Source of the DNA: Mastigias papua
Taxonomy: Eukaryota > Cnidaria > Scyphozoa > Rhizostomeae > Mastigiidae
DNA: 64,000 nt
Direction of reading: 5' to 3'
NCBI GenBank assembly: GCA_964019165.1
Contig: OZ025271.1
Span: 7,213,570-7,277,569, forward strand
Part shown: positions 11,906 to 21,139 of the stretch, one piece after another
Numbering within the stretch: the stretch's first letter is position 1
How the letters are laid out: each line of letters begins with the position of its first letter
Position numbers and translations under genes: made by a program
Notes under the pieces: generated by a model
Database searches by the model: none
Told to the model about the DNA's origin: nothing
The model's input: the letters and a program-made list of their open reading frames with translations, nothing else

Positions 11906-12309
11906 TTTACAAGAGACTTCGTTATATTGCTAACAAGAGAAGGCATTACTGGAAAAGATGGCAACGAGAATATTTAATTGATCCTAGAGAGCACCATAGG
12001 AAGATTTAGAAGAAAGGATCACAGTTGATAAAAGGTGATGTTGTTATTGTTTATGAACAGTTAATGCCAAGGGGAAAGTGGAAACTTGGTCATATGAAGA
12101 CGCTAATTGTAGGAAAAGATAATCAAATTCGAGGAGCAGTAATTGATATAGTTACTGGAAAAGGAAGATGGAGGGAAATAGAAAGACCAGTGCAGAAGCT
12201 GTATCCACTTGAAGTCAATTATAGCTATGGAGAAAAGAAGACAGAAGAGTACAGAACTGTTCAACATGAAAGACCGGAAAGAAGACGAGCAGCCATAGAT
12301 GCTGATTAG
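11906..12309 (+). pseudogene. BEL integrase C-terminal region (DUF5641-like)
   Basis: A frame reading HYWKRWQREYLID..REHHR is followed, after a stop, by KGDVVIVYEQLMPRGKWKLG, then a VGKDN turn and RPVQKLYPLE. These match the C-terminal module of BEL pol in the 49-kb copy (HFWNRWRKEYLVNLREHH, GDVVLVHDENVKR, RPLQKLYPIE). It ends in an Arg-rich tail at 12309, followed by the polypurine tract. Confidence 0.8.
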
Positions 12310-12354
12310 AGACGTCGCATCTTAGATCAGATGGACGGATCTTAGGGGGGAGTG

Positions 12355-12797
12355 TGTGTTGGAACACTGAAATATTTAATCCTTTGCAAATATGCGCTTT
12401 GTTAGAGCAGTAGTGATGAAGTGTGAGGGAGGGACGGAAGTATGGAAAGAGAGCGGAAGAGAGGAGAACAGGATAGAAAGGATAGAACTGAACGAAAGGT
12501 AGATAGGAATTGATTAGCAACGAATGAAAAGAGATATTATTATTGAAGACAGAGGTGATTGAGTGATAGTGGTGTATGAATTTGTTTGGCTGTATTTTTG
12601 CTTAGCTGCTTGCTGTTTTGTCTTAGCTTCTTCCTGCTTTGTTTTAGCTGCGTTACTTTATTGATTAGGCAGGTTCAATTGAAACAGGCATGATTTGAGT
12701 TTGAGTTGATCTTGTTGATTCTATTCAAGTGCAAAATGCCCTTGCACTAAGGGGAGATTGAATATATAATGAACATTTCACTTACAAATTCAACACA
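12355..12797 (+). repeat. 3' LTR of BEL copy 1
   Basis: Starts TGTGTTGG and ends CAACACA, so the LTR has a perfect 7-bp inverted end (TGTGTTG/CAACACA). It is the more complete of the two LTRs and is preceded by the polypurine tract TTAGGGGGGAG. Confidence 0.88.
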
Positions 12798-12802
12798 TAC
12801 TG

Positions 12803-12920
12803 ATGCCGAGGTGTCCTTCAAACGAGCTATTATGAAGCCCTGACATAACCTGGTGGACCAGTTTTTCTGGCAATACTACTTCATAATCAGGGAGATTCCT
12901 AGGACTTGGAGGCGATTTAG
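12803..12920 (-). pseudogene. Gypsy integrase zinc-binding start (truncated)
   Basis: The minus-strand frame reads VLPEKLVHQVMSGLHNSS and then GHLGIS. This is the H..H part of the HHCC zinc-binding domain at the start of gypsy integrase (usual form H.....HD...GHLG). The frame is cut by the BEL LTR about 10 bases later, so the core DDE domain is gone. Confidence 0.7.
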
Positions 12921-13601
12921 CTAAAATGCCGTCAACAAGGAAGAGGCTGTCCCAGCAGTTCCAGAAGGCAGAGAGTTATTTATTTTAGTCCACACAAAAT
13001 AGGGAGGTTTCGGGAATCCTAAATTTTTAAGCTGAATGACTTTTGAAATGCTAGGATATTCTAGCTGGGCCTGTTGAAGGTCTTTTTCAGGAGCTAACAT
13101 TGTTAAACACGCCAAAGCTGCAGATAGAACTGGATCATGGTTTATTTTACTAGGCAAAATTGTATTTATGGGATTTTCCTGCTGTAGACGGGAGGAGGCA
13201 TCTGCATTACAGTTTTGTGTACCTGGCCGATGCTGCACTTCAAATTCATATTCCTGTAAATCCATTATCCATCGGGCCCTCCTCTCTTTGGGTTCAGCAG
13301 AATGTAGCCATCTCAGTGCATTGTGATTCGTAAAAAGGAGGAATATGCGGTCTAAGAGATACATTCTAAAATATTCAACTGCAAAAACAACGGCAAGCAA
13401 CTCCTTCTCAGTGGCAGAATAGTTCTTCTCAATATCAGAAAGAGTCCTGCTAGCATAAGGAACGACCCTTTCATGTCCATTTCTATCAATCTGCGTAAGG
13501 ATAGCACCTAGTCCAACATCAGATGCATCTGTTTGTAAAACAAACTGCCTATCAAGAACAGGAAAGGCAAGAACTGGATTAGAACAAAGACTTGCCTTCA
13601 A
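12921..13601 (-). pseudogene. Gypsy RNase H domain
   Basis: An uninterrupted minus-strand frame of 226 residues holding the Ty3/gypsy RNase H: FVLQTDASDVGLGAILTQ (first catalytic Asp), YASRTLSDIEKNYSATEKEL (catalytic Glu), TNHNALRWL and QHRPGTQNCNADASSR. The Asp of the usual TDH...L motif is Asn here, and the terminal ADALSR is ADASSR; both are signs of decay. It removes RNA from the cDNA hybrid during reverse transcription. The enclosing element cannot be active. Confidence 0.85.
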
Positions 13602-13609
13602 TGTGGAAA

Positions 13610-14253
13610 ATGCTATATCATGTACTTCTGTACAACAAAATGGCCTACCCTTTTTGGTAAGTTCTACTAAGGGGTAAGTAAGAGTAGCAAAGTTGTGGAT
13701 AAACTTACGATAATATCCAGCAAGACCAAGAAAAGGTCTTACTTGTGCTACATTCTAAGGGCTCGCAATTCTTTTCACGGATTCAATTTTCACAGGGTTG
13801 GTATAAACTCCCTCAGCTGACACTATATGCCCTAAATACCGAACAGTTTTGGCACCAAAACAGCACTTAGATGCTTTCACGTGTAGATTGTGAGTACGGA
13901 AGCGATCTAGGACTAAACTCAATTTCGGACAGTGCTCTGTAATAGTCCTAGACGGTATTATAATATCGTCAAAACAGCAGAAACAAATGTCATACTGTAG
14001 GCCGGACAATCAAATGCAGCAGGGGCTACGGATAACCCAAATGGAAGCCTAACAAATTCATACAACCCATGTGGAGTAACAAAAGCCGTTTTTTCCCTAT
14101 CATCAGGGTGCATTCTTATCTGCCAATAAGCCTGGCGGAGATCAAGAGTACCGAACATCGTAGAGCCATTCAGAGCTTCCAGTAAATCGTCAACCCTGGG
14201 TAAGGGGTGGGCATCTCGGATAGTAACATTGTTTAGCCTACGGTAATCGATAA
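13610..14253 (-). pseudogene. Gypsy reverse transcriptase, core and thumb
   Basis: Minus-strand pieces in two frames. 14253-13990 reads IDYRRLNNVTIRDAHPLPR, LDLRQAYWQIRMHPDDREKT (motif A Asp) and YEFVRLPFGLSVAPAAF. A frame change near 13990 is followed by CFDDIIIPS (motif C, with FDD where YxDD is usual), then VKASKCCFGAKTVRYLGHIV. An in-frame stop lies near 13755. The order and motifs are standard Ty3/gypsy RT. Confidence 0.85.
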
Positions 14254-14712
14254 AGGCCCCGTTTACACGATGCCGGTACGACGCCGGTTCGATATGACAC
14301 CGGTGTGAAACCATGCCGGTGTGTGATGTTTTGCGTCCCATTTACACGATGCCAGTGCGATATCGGTTCGGTTATGCAAGACAATAGTTATGACATCACA
14401 CAATAATTTTATTTTGCACTTCCGCATAGGCTAGGAAAAAGGCGTCAAAACACATGGAAAGCAGAGAAAGCAAATCCGCAGTTCATCACAAAGTTCAATA
14501 AAAGTTTCTTTCGACAATCTAAAATTTTCGATCCATTCTTCCAATATGACAACATTGTCTAGAAAATTCTGCCACCATATACCAGTTCTTCCAGGTCTAG
14601 TCCAAAATCGCTTTGGTTTGCGTTTCTTTCTCATCTTCTTTGCCCCTTTCTGAGAGCTTGTCACGGAAACTGAACTTAGTAGATTCAATAGTTCATTTGT
14701 TCGTCTTTTATA
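14254..14712 (-). mobile_element. PIF/Harbinger fragment inside the gypsy RT
   Basis: Gypsy RT breaks off after KKGGSFRY and resumes at IDYRRLNN. Between them the minus strand encodes RKKRKPKRFWTRPGRTGIWW then FRLSKETFIELCDELR, the N-terminal pattern of Harbinger transposases. The left edge begins GGCCCCGTTTACACGATG, typical of Harbinger TIRs, and a variant of it (CCCATTTACACGATGCC) recurs in direct orientation about 80 bases further in. No matching TIR exists at the right edge, so the 5' end is missing. The catalytic part is also absent. Confidence 0.72.
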
Positions 14713-14949
14713 ACGAAAAGAACCACCCTTTTTCCGTACAAGTAGGATAGGAGATGCCGATGGGCTATGGCTCAGCGTAATGACCCCCTGTTCAAGCATT
14801 TCCGTTATTTGCTTTCTTGTCTCTTCTCGATAAGCATAAGGTAAACGCCTGGTATGTTGACGAATAGGCGGAGAAGTAATCGTTTTAATCCTGTGCGTGA
14901 TCATATCTGTTTCACCTAAATCGGGCTGGAAAACATCAGTATACTGCAT
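14713..14949 (-). pseudogene. Gypsy reverse transcriptase, N-terminal part
   Basis: Minus-strand frame with DVFQPDLGETDMITHRIKT, PYAYREETRKQITEMLEQGV and SPSASPILLVRKKGG. This is the linker and fingers of Ty3/gypsy RT (usual form ...I.PS.SPW.SPVVLV.KKDGS.R). It runs directly, in frame, into the Harbinger fragment, giving a chimeric open frame of 172 codons. Confidence 0.8.
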
Positions 14950-15804
14950 TAAAGTTTCTAAAAATATTGTCCTATCGCCTATCAGCTATTTTCTGACCTG
15001 AAAACATTTCGATATCAGTGTTGGATGCATTCATTATTCTAACTGGAATACCCTTACCCCCTGGTCCTGCATTGCCGATGGTATATGCAACTTGTAATGA
15101 AGGGTGTTAATTAGCACTGGGCTTATGAGTTATCATGCCTACCAATCCAAACACACTCTGAGGGACTGAGCAGGGAAGAATGATTTCCATCCTACTGGAG
15201 ATAAGAACATTGTCAAACAAAGTTACTGGTACGGGCCCTCGTAAAGGAGACTGGGTCAGCATAATAGGGCATGCCCCCATTTCCACCGCAGGAGAAAGGG
15301 ATGTGGGGTATTCCTCTGGCAGCTACGTACCAGGGGTAAATGGTGCACTACCGTGGGATCCCCCGAAGAAATTAGCTACTCACATGGTCTAAGATACTCA
15401 GCTTATTTCTTGTTAAAAAGTCCCACCCAAGGATACACTCAAGTGGTGGTAGCAAACTGGAGCAAACTAAAAAGGAGCCTGTATGGCTAACCCCTTCACC
15501 GCAAGATAGCTGTAAACTAGCCTGCACCACCCCGTCGACTCTTAAAGGCTGTCCCGTTATGGATACACAACTGTTTCCAGCAAAAATATCAATAGCAGCC
15601 AGGGCCTAAGCCCCATGTCGCGCAAGCTGATAAACGACTTCATAGATCCCGTGTCAATTAACACTCTAACTAAAACACCATTTACTTAACAAAGAACCAA
15701 AGGCTGTTGGGAGAAGGAGAAGAGAGGTGCCATGCAGTCACTCACATTCTTAAAAGCAAATATATGTGCACATTCGTCCTTGTGAGCATCCACCGGGGCA
15801 GCTC
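14950..15804 (-). pseudogene. Gypsy aspartic protease region
   Basis: The minus strand near 15658-15644 reads VLIDTGSMKSF, the retropepsin active site (DTG). Near 15440-15400 it reads LECILGWDFLTR, the conserved C-terminal ILG.DFL of such proteases. Stops and frame changes in between show it is dead. In an active element this enzyme would cut the gag-pol polyprotein. Confidence 0.72.
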
Positions 15805-16423
15805 TCAAGGGATTGGGCCCCCTGGGCAATTACAAAAAGAATTAGGGTAAATGTTACCTCCATGAAGAAGTGCGCAAGGACAGGCAGGCTTGAGATGGTC
15901 CCAGGTGAAACAGTTGGAGCACATCATCGGCCAAGGGCATGTAACACAGGTATGTGTCCTTGCATTACAATTGCAACAGGGTCTGTCGAAACTAGAAGGT
16001 GATGGTTGGGTAGACATGGTGGTAATGGAGTCGCAAAGCACGTCTTGATCCTTAGAAAGATCCACAGAGATACGCAGATTAGCAACAGTGGGAGACAATG
16101 ATAGTTCCTTGGAGGGCAAGGACGTTGCCTTGGATACACGTTCAGAAAGTTGTTGTATGGCGCATCTGTGTAAAATGAAATCAATTACATCTGGTAAAGT
16201 GGGCGTTGCGTTTGTTGCCAATAAAGCAAATTTCAAATCAGTCGGCAGGCAGCTAAGCAATTGTCTAAGAAACCAGGTATCATGAGCAGCAGCATCAAGC
16301 TCGGAATCCGCTTTATAAAACAAATTTTGTAATGCTGATACATAAAGACGGGGATGCTCATCGGGGGAATAGGGCTGGGAGTGAAACTGTTTATAATAGT
16401 ACTCATGATAGACCGTCAGAAGA
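15805..16423 (-). pseudogene. Gypsy gag remnant with Cys-rich region
   Basis: A minus-strand frame carries a helical gag core (HPRLYVSALQNLFYKADSEL, TWFLRQLLSCLPTDLKFALL) and, C-terminally, a Cys/His cluster. The spacing CCNCNARTHTCVTCPWPMMC ... CFTWDHLKPAC is unlike the standard CCHC knuckle but plausibly binds zinc and RNA. Its N-terminus is lost to the LINE tail at 16424. Assignment rests on position in the gypsy element as much as on sequence. Confidence 0.6.
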
Positions 16424-17760
16424 AGTACTATTATTATTATGTATACAGTCAGCATCTCCTCAGGCTGGTTGAATCGCCGGTACTACATCTGTTAGGCGGG
16501 TTATAACAAATAACCAAGGGCTAACAGGAAATCCTTTGTTCGTAATTCTAACACTCTTCTCAGGATCATAGCTGTTCCCAACAAGGCAGTCTTCTGTATA
16601 GCTCCAACATTACTCGGTACTTCCAATTTTTCCATCCAGTTGTCAAAATCTTTTGTCACACTTCCCAGGGTACCTATAACAACAGGAACAACTTTAACAT
16701 TTTTCAATTGCCACAGTCTTCCATTTTCCCTCCGTAGCTCTTGGTACTTCTCAACTTTTTCTCTTTCTTTTTCATGTACTCGTCCATCAGCAGGTACTGC
16801 TATATCTACAATTGTTCCACTTTGTCTTCTCTTGTCTATTATAACAATATCTGGGCGTCTTGCCTCTATTACATGATCGCACTGTATATTTATATCCCAT
16901 AACAGCTTTACATCGTTATTCTCTGCTGTTCCTACTGGGTTATGATCATGCCACCTTTCCTTACGTGTATAGCTCCAACATTACTCGGTACTTCCAATTT
17001 TTCCATCCAGTTGTCAAAATCTTTTGTCACACTTCCCAGGGTACCTATAACAACAGGAACAACTTTAACATTTTTCAATTGCCACAGTCTTCCATTTTCC
17101 CTCCGTAGCTCTTGGTACTTCTCAACTTTTTCTCTTTCTTTTTCATGTACTCGTCCATCAGCAGGTACTGCTATATCTACAATTGTTCCACTTTGTCTTC
17201 TCTTGTCTATTATAACAATATCTGGGCGTCTTGCCTCTATTACATGGTCGCACTGTATATTTATATCCCATAACAGCTTTACATCGTTATTCTCTGCTGT
17301 TCCTACTGGGTTATGGTCATGCCACCTTTCCTTACGTGTATAGCTCCAACATTACTCGGTACTTCCAATTTTTCCATCCAGTTGTCAAAATCTTTTGTCA
17401 CACTTCCCAGGGTACCTATAACAACAGGAACAACTTTAACATTTTTCAATTGCCACAGCCTTCCATTTTCCCTCCGTAGCTCTTGGTACTTCTCAACTTT
17501 TTCTCTTTCTTTTTCATGTACTCGTCCATCAGCAGGTACTGCTATATCTACAATTGTTCCACTTTGTCTTCTCTTGTCTATTATAACAATATCTGGGCGT
17601 CTTGCCTCTATTACATGATCGCACTGTATATTTATATCCCATAACAGCTTTACATCGTTATTCTCATTAGTCGTCGAATGGTGGCGTGCAGACGTCACTG
17701 TACACGGCTCTCGATTAATCGTTGTTATTTTAGCCTGAATAACTTTATTCAATATCAAAC
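16424..17760 (-). mobile_element. 3' part of a LINE with restriction-like endonuclease (family B)
   Basis: Minus-strand coding sequence in broken frames: NNDVKLLWDINIQCDHVIEA, RRPDIVIID, TIVDIAVPADGRVHEKE, KYQELRRENGRLW, VVPVVIGTLGSVTKD and QKTALLGTAMILRRVLEL, then a stop at 16501. The PD....(D/E).A....K spacing fits the PD-(D/E)XK-type endonuclease at the C-terminus of R2/R4/NeSL-like LINEs; this is an inference from motif spacing. The 3' end is an (AAT)n-type tail read on the minus strand (16424-16439), placed directly against the gypsy gag, which marks the insertion point. The copy is 5'-truncated and contains a 371-bp segment three times. Confidence 0.72.
16597..17665 (-). repeat. 371-bp tandem triplication of the endonuclease coding segment
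   Basis: Units 16597-16967, 16968-17338 and 17339-17665 (the last about 44 bases short) are almost identical; only a few substitutions are visible by eye, such as ATGATCGC/ATGGTCGC and CAGTCTTCC/CAGCCTTCC. The unit is not a multiple of three, so the coding frame breaks at each joint (NVGAI runs into the upstream RKERWHDHNP segment). The true downstream sequence follows only unit 1 and a divergent upstream sequence precedes only unit 3, as expected for tandem duplication. Confidence 0.93.
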
Positions 17761-17804
17761 TTACACAAATTTATTCATCTGATGTCAAGTTCACCGAATT
17801 TATT

Positions 17805-20800
17805 ATGGGTGGATTGAATCTATTCTGGATGTTGGCTTTCTTCGTTGTTTGCGCGTTCTGTGGCAAAGAGTTTCAATCCCTAGGCCGTCATTCATGGCGC
17901 TGCAAGAAAAGGTCTGATAGTAATGTTAATGGTCCCAACGGAGCAATCAACATTGCATTGATTGATACCGGGATTGACTCCAATAGTCGTTCTCAGTTAA
18001 AGTGCTGCTGTGGCAAAGTTTGCAAAAATATGAGAGGTTTAAAATTACATCAACGAAGCTGCAGAATCACAAAGGATTTTGATGACACAGAGCTATTTGA
18101 AGAGATTTTTGAAGATTCGAATTCCGATGAAGACCTGAATAATGATATTTTGCTAACGGATTTCTTTGATTTAAAACCAGGTGTTCGTTTACCCAAGACT
18201 GAGGATCAATGGAAACTTGCAAACATATATTTTCAATCGACGTTTTCAAACCTTACGTTCCGTCCGGAGTCTATAGACGCCAATATCACTTTCATGAACA
18301 CTACAATATACAATTACTTCAGAGATACTTATGGAATTATTGAAGATCCTGTTAACACTGAACTCAAAGATAAATATAAGGACAGCAGTAATAGAGTTCT
18401 AAAAAGGGACCTCAAAAATCTTAAGAACATCAACGCTCCTGTACATGAAATACAATATGTTGCCCGGTTATTACGAGGTAGACTTGCTAACCCTAAATCC
18501 ACTGGCACCTCTATCGCCTTTACAGATCATGACAAGTCCATCACCAAAAGCTTTTGGGGCTATGTTAAGCGCACAATACAAAATAAACCAACATTTCTTC
18601 CATCATTCTGGCTTGATTCTTGCAATAAATACTTTTTGAGTTTATTCTCAGCAAAAGCACCTAATAGAAGTTTTCCTATTCCTTCTTGGATCCCTTCGTT
18701 TGCTACCCCCGTCCATCCATTTAATTTACAGCCCCCGTCGTATCAGAAAATAACCTCAGTTATTCAGCGTATGAAGGCTTCTAGTTCTCCGTCTCCACTT
18801 GACAGAATTTCTATCATATGTTTTAAGCGTTGCCCGTATCTTCGTTCTGTTTTAATGGAGCTGATTAAAAACATTTGGTCTTCTGGTTGTATACCTTCTG
18901 AATGGAAGAAAGCTTGCACCGTCTTGATCCATAAGAAAGGGGATACAAATGATCCAGGTAACTTCAGACCAATGACATTGCAGTCAGTTGGCCTTAAAAT
19001 CTTCACATCCTGTCTTCGTGATTCTATTTTTGATTTTCTCAAGATAAATGGTTTTGTTGAAAGCAAAATTAAAAAAGGCTTTACTCATAAGGTATCTGGT
19101 ACACTAGAGCACACTGCCATGATGGGAAATATCATAAACAAAGCGCGAATTAAACAGAGATCTTTGGTTATTACTTTGTTGGATTTAAAGAATGCGTTTG
19201 GGGAGGTGCATCATAGTTTGATTTCATCCGTTCTTACTTACCATCATGTACCTGACAACATCAAATCTTTGATCTCAGGTCTTTATACAAATTTCAAAAC
19301 ATCTATTATCACAGATCATTACAGATCGCCAGCTATCCCTGTCCGCAGGGGAGTCTTGCAAGGTGATTGCCTCAGCCCTTTACTTTTTAACATGTGCTTC
19401 AACACTTTCATTCAGTTCATAAAAGCAGAAAAATTTAAACAACTTGGCTTTTCTACCTTTGACAATTCGGATTGCTTGTTCCATCCAGTACACTGGTTTC
19501 AATTTGCTGATGATGCTGCAGTTATTACAAGTGGTGAAAAAGACAATCAGTTACTCTTGAATTGCTTCACTAGATGGTGTCAATGGGCAAAAATGACTAT
19601 AAGGGTAGACAAATGCACTACTTTTGGTATCAAGAAGTTTTCTACTCGCTCTCTCCAATTTCAGCCTTCTCTCTTAATTAATCATGCACCAGTTCCTACA
19701 GTTAGACAAGGTGAATCTTTTCGCTATCTTGGTCGTTATTTTGACTTTGCCATGAGCAATCAGGTTCACAAAAATAAACTTAGCTCTTTGTTTACTGAAT
19801 TGCTTAAGGAAATTGACTCTTTGCCTCTTCACCCAAAAAACAAACTTCTTTTGTATAGTAGGTTTGTTCTTTCTAAAGTGTCTTGGCACTTCACTGTTGC
19901 TGACCTTTCTAAAACTTGGGTTACCGAGAACCTTGACAACCTAGTTTCCAAGTATATCCGTCAGTGGCTCGATCTTCCCGTTAGTGCCACCTTGAGTAGC
20001 ATAATACTCTCTAAAAACCAGTTTGGTCTAAATATGATTCTTCCTTCGATGAAATTTTCACAGTGCCAAACTGTTTTTCGAAATTCTCTTCGATCCTCTC
20101 CTAATGATGAAATTAAGTCTTTATGGAAAAGTACCAGTAGTGGCATGAACATCCAGTATGACGTATATAAGAATACTAAAGATGTATTAAAAGTAGTTCG
20201 CTCTGAGCATAAGCATCGTTTGCAGACACAACTACAATCTCAAGGAGCCATTCTTTCTTTTGTTCTCGATCATTCTCTTACTGTGACTAAATCCATATGG
20301 ACTTCAGTTCAGAGCAAGATGCCTAAAAATATATTCAACTTTACAATAAGGTACCTCAACAATTCACTTTCCACTCGCAACAACCTTAAAAAATGGAATT
20401 TCGCACAGTCCTCAGAATGCTCTTTCTGTCATTTATCAGAAACTCTTCTTCATGTTGTAGCAGGTTGGAAATCTTACTTAGAAGAGGGTCGTTACACCTG
20501 GCGGCACAACTCTGCATTACAAATCTTGGCTAACTATTTTAGAGCAAGTCCAGGAGCATCTCTTTACGTTGATCTCCCATGCTTTCATTCTCCTTCCATA
20601 ATAACGGGAGACAATTTTCGTCCTGATCTTGTTTTTGTATCGCCTGACAACAAGATTTACATTCTCGAACTTACAGTTGGTTTTGAAACCAACCTAGAAG
20701 TGAACGCTGAGCGCAAGAGAGCTAAATATCAATCCCTTATGGAAACACTTAAATCCAAGTATACAGATGTTAAGTTTGTCAATCTTTCTATCAGTTCTCT

Positions 20801-20978
20801 TGGAATTTTTGGCCTTTCTTGCTCTTCTTTTATTGAAATGTGCAATGCTCTAGCTGTTGATATGGGACACCGGCGCTACCTAATCTCAAAACTCTCTAAT
20901 ACCATCATTCGAACGACTTATTACATCTTTTGCCGTAGAAACAAGCCGTGGAATAGTCCAGAACTTCTTTCCATCTAA
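17805..20978 (+). CDS. LINE polyprotein: zinc fingers, reverse transcriptase, RLE endonuclease
   Basis: An intact 1057-residue frame. Two N-terminal zinc fingers: CAFCGKEFQSLGRHSWRC (~17-34) and a C.CGK.CKN.RGLKLHQRSC type (~68-87), which in this group bind DNA. Reverse transcriptase begins at ~370 (LIHKKGD..NFRPMTLQS). Motif A LDLKNAFGEVHH lies at ~458, motif B RRGVLQGDCLSPLLFN at ~520 and motif C FADD at ~565. A Cys-His knuckle CSFCHLSETLLHVV is at ~871. The endonuclease is at ~937-985: FRPDLV, ILELTVGFE, then KR.KY, a PD-(D/E)XK-like arrangement. Domain order matches R2/R4/NeSL/HERO-type LINEs, which nick the target and prime cDNA there. The last Cys of the knuckle is Trp here (AGW), while sister copies keep Cys, so the enzyme may be impaired. 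The ATG at 17805 was taken because it precedes the first finger. Confidence 0.85.
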   Translation: MGGLNLFWMLAFFVVCAFCGKEFQSLGRHSWRCKKRSDSNVNGPNGAINIALIDTGIDSNSRSQLKCCCGKVCKNMRGLKLHQRSCRITKDFDDTELFEEIFEDSNSDEDLNNDILLTDFFDLKPGVRLPKTEDQWKLANIYFQSTFSNLTFRPESIDANITFMNTTIYNYFRDTYGIIEDPVNTELKDKYKDSSNRVLKRDLKNLKNINAPVHEIQYVARLLRGRLANPKSTGTSIAFTDHDKSITKSFWGYVKRTIQNKPTFLPSFWLDSCNKYFLSLFSAKAPNRSFPIPSWIPSFATPVHPFNLQPPSYQKITSVIQRMKASSSPSPLDRISIICFKRCPYLRSVLMELIKNIWSSGCIPSEWKKACTVLIHKKGDTNDPGNFRPMTLQSVGLKIFTSCLRDSIFDFLKINGFVESKIKKGFTHKVSGTLEHTAMMGNIINKARIKQRSLVITLLDLKNAFGEVHHSLISSVLTYHHVPDNIKSLISGLYTNFKTSIITDHYRSPAIPVRRGVLQGDCLSPLLFNMCFNTFIQFIKAEKFKQLGFSTFDNSDCLFHPVHWFQFADDAAVITSGEKDNQLLLNCFTRWCQWAKMTIRVDKCTTFGIKKFSTRSLQFQPSLLINHAPVPTVRQGESFRYLGRYFDFAMSNQVHKNKLSSLFTELLKEIDSLPLHPKNKLLLYSRFVLSKVSWHFTVADLSKTWVTENLDNLVSKYIRQWLDLPVSATLSSIILSKNQFGLNMILPSMKFSQCQTVFRNSLRSSPNDEIKSLWKSTSSGMNIQYDVYKNTKDVLKVVRSEHKHRLQTQLQSQGAILSFVLDHSLTVTKSIWTSVQSKMPKNIFNFTIRYLNNSLSTRNNLKKWNFAQSSECSFCHLSETLLHVVAGWKSYLEEGRYTWRHNSALQILANYFRASPGASLYVDLPCFHSPSIITGDNFRPDLVFVSPDNKIYILELTVGFETNLEVNAERKRAKYQSLMETLKSKYTDVKFVNLSISSLGIFGLSCSSFIEMCNALAVDMGHRRYLISKLSNTIIRTTYYIFCRRNKPWNSPELLSI

Positions 20979-21139
20979 GATGCAATCCATTGTAGCTTTT
21001 TTTTTTAATATCCGTGTTTTAACTTTTGTTATCGTTAGTTATTTGTTTTATTGTTATCAGGCTAGCCAATTGTAACTACCTTTTTAAGTGAGGTTACCAT
21101 TGTAGCGGAATATAAAATGAAAGTCTCCATTATTATTAG
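17805..21139 (+). mobile_element. Restriction-like-endonuclease LINE, copy E1 (full ORF)
   Basis: Contains an uninterrupted ORF (17805-20978) followed by a ~150-base 3' UTR with GGCTAGCCAATTG and AGTGAGGTTACCATTGTAG. These words recur in copies E2 and E3. The copy ends in a short (ATT)n tail at 21130-21139. Copy E2 begins immediately after. The true 5' end is uncertain; family B DNA ends about 45 bases upstream of the ATG. Confidence 0.85.

Larger units (their letters stand above)
8337..12797 (+). mobile_element. Decayed BEL/Pao LTR retrotransposon (copy 1)
   Basis: Two related LTRs (8337-8709 and 12355-12797) enclose a plus-strand internal region. Fragments of gag, protease, reverse transcriptase, RNase H and integrase lie in BEL order and resemble the better-kept BEL copy at 49-55 kb. 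A TGGTGCCGTGAAC segment at about 8718 is in the primer-binding-site position, and AGGGGGGAG precedes the right LTR as a polypurine tract. Frameshifts, stops and large deletions (zinc knuckles, early RT, most of RNase H and the integrase core) make it incapable of autonomous movement. A Harbinger fragment occupies 11.0-11.4 kb. No target-site duplication was found. Confidence 0.88.
12798..16423 (-). mobile_element. Decayed Ty3/gypsy retrotransposon, minus strand
   Basis: Reading from 16423 downwards: gag, a retropepsin-like protease, reverse transcriptase, RNase H and the start of integrase, in Ty3/gypsy order. The element is cut at its 3' side by the BEL LTR (12797) and at its 5' side by the tail of a minus-strand LINE (16424). 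No LTR of its own is visible. A Harbinger fragment splits the reverse transcriptase at 14254-14712. Confidence 0.88.

Noticed and set aside
15180..16285. Plus-strand frames in the gypsy gag-protease region
   Set aside because: They overlap recognisable minus-strand gypsy coding sequence and carry no domain.
18067..20152. Minus-strand frames within the intact LINE ORF
   Set aside because: Antisense shadows of the 1057-codon frame.
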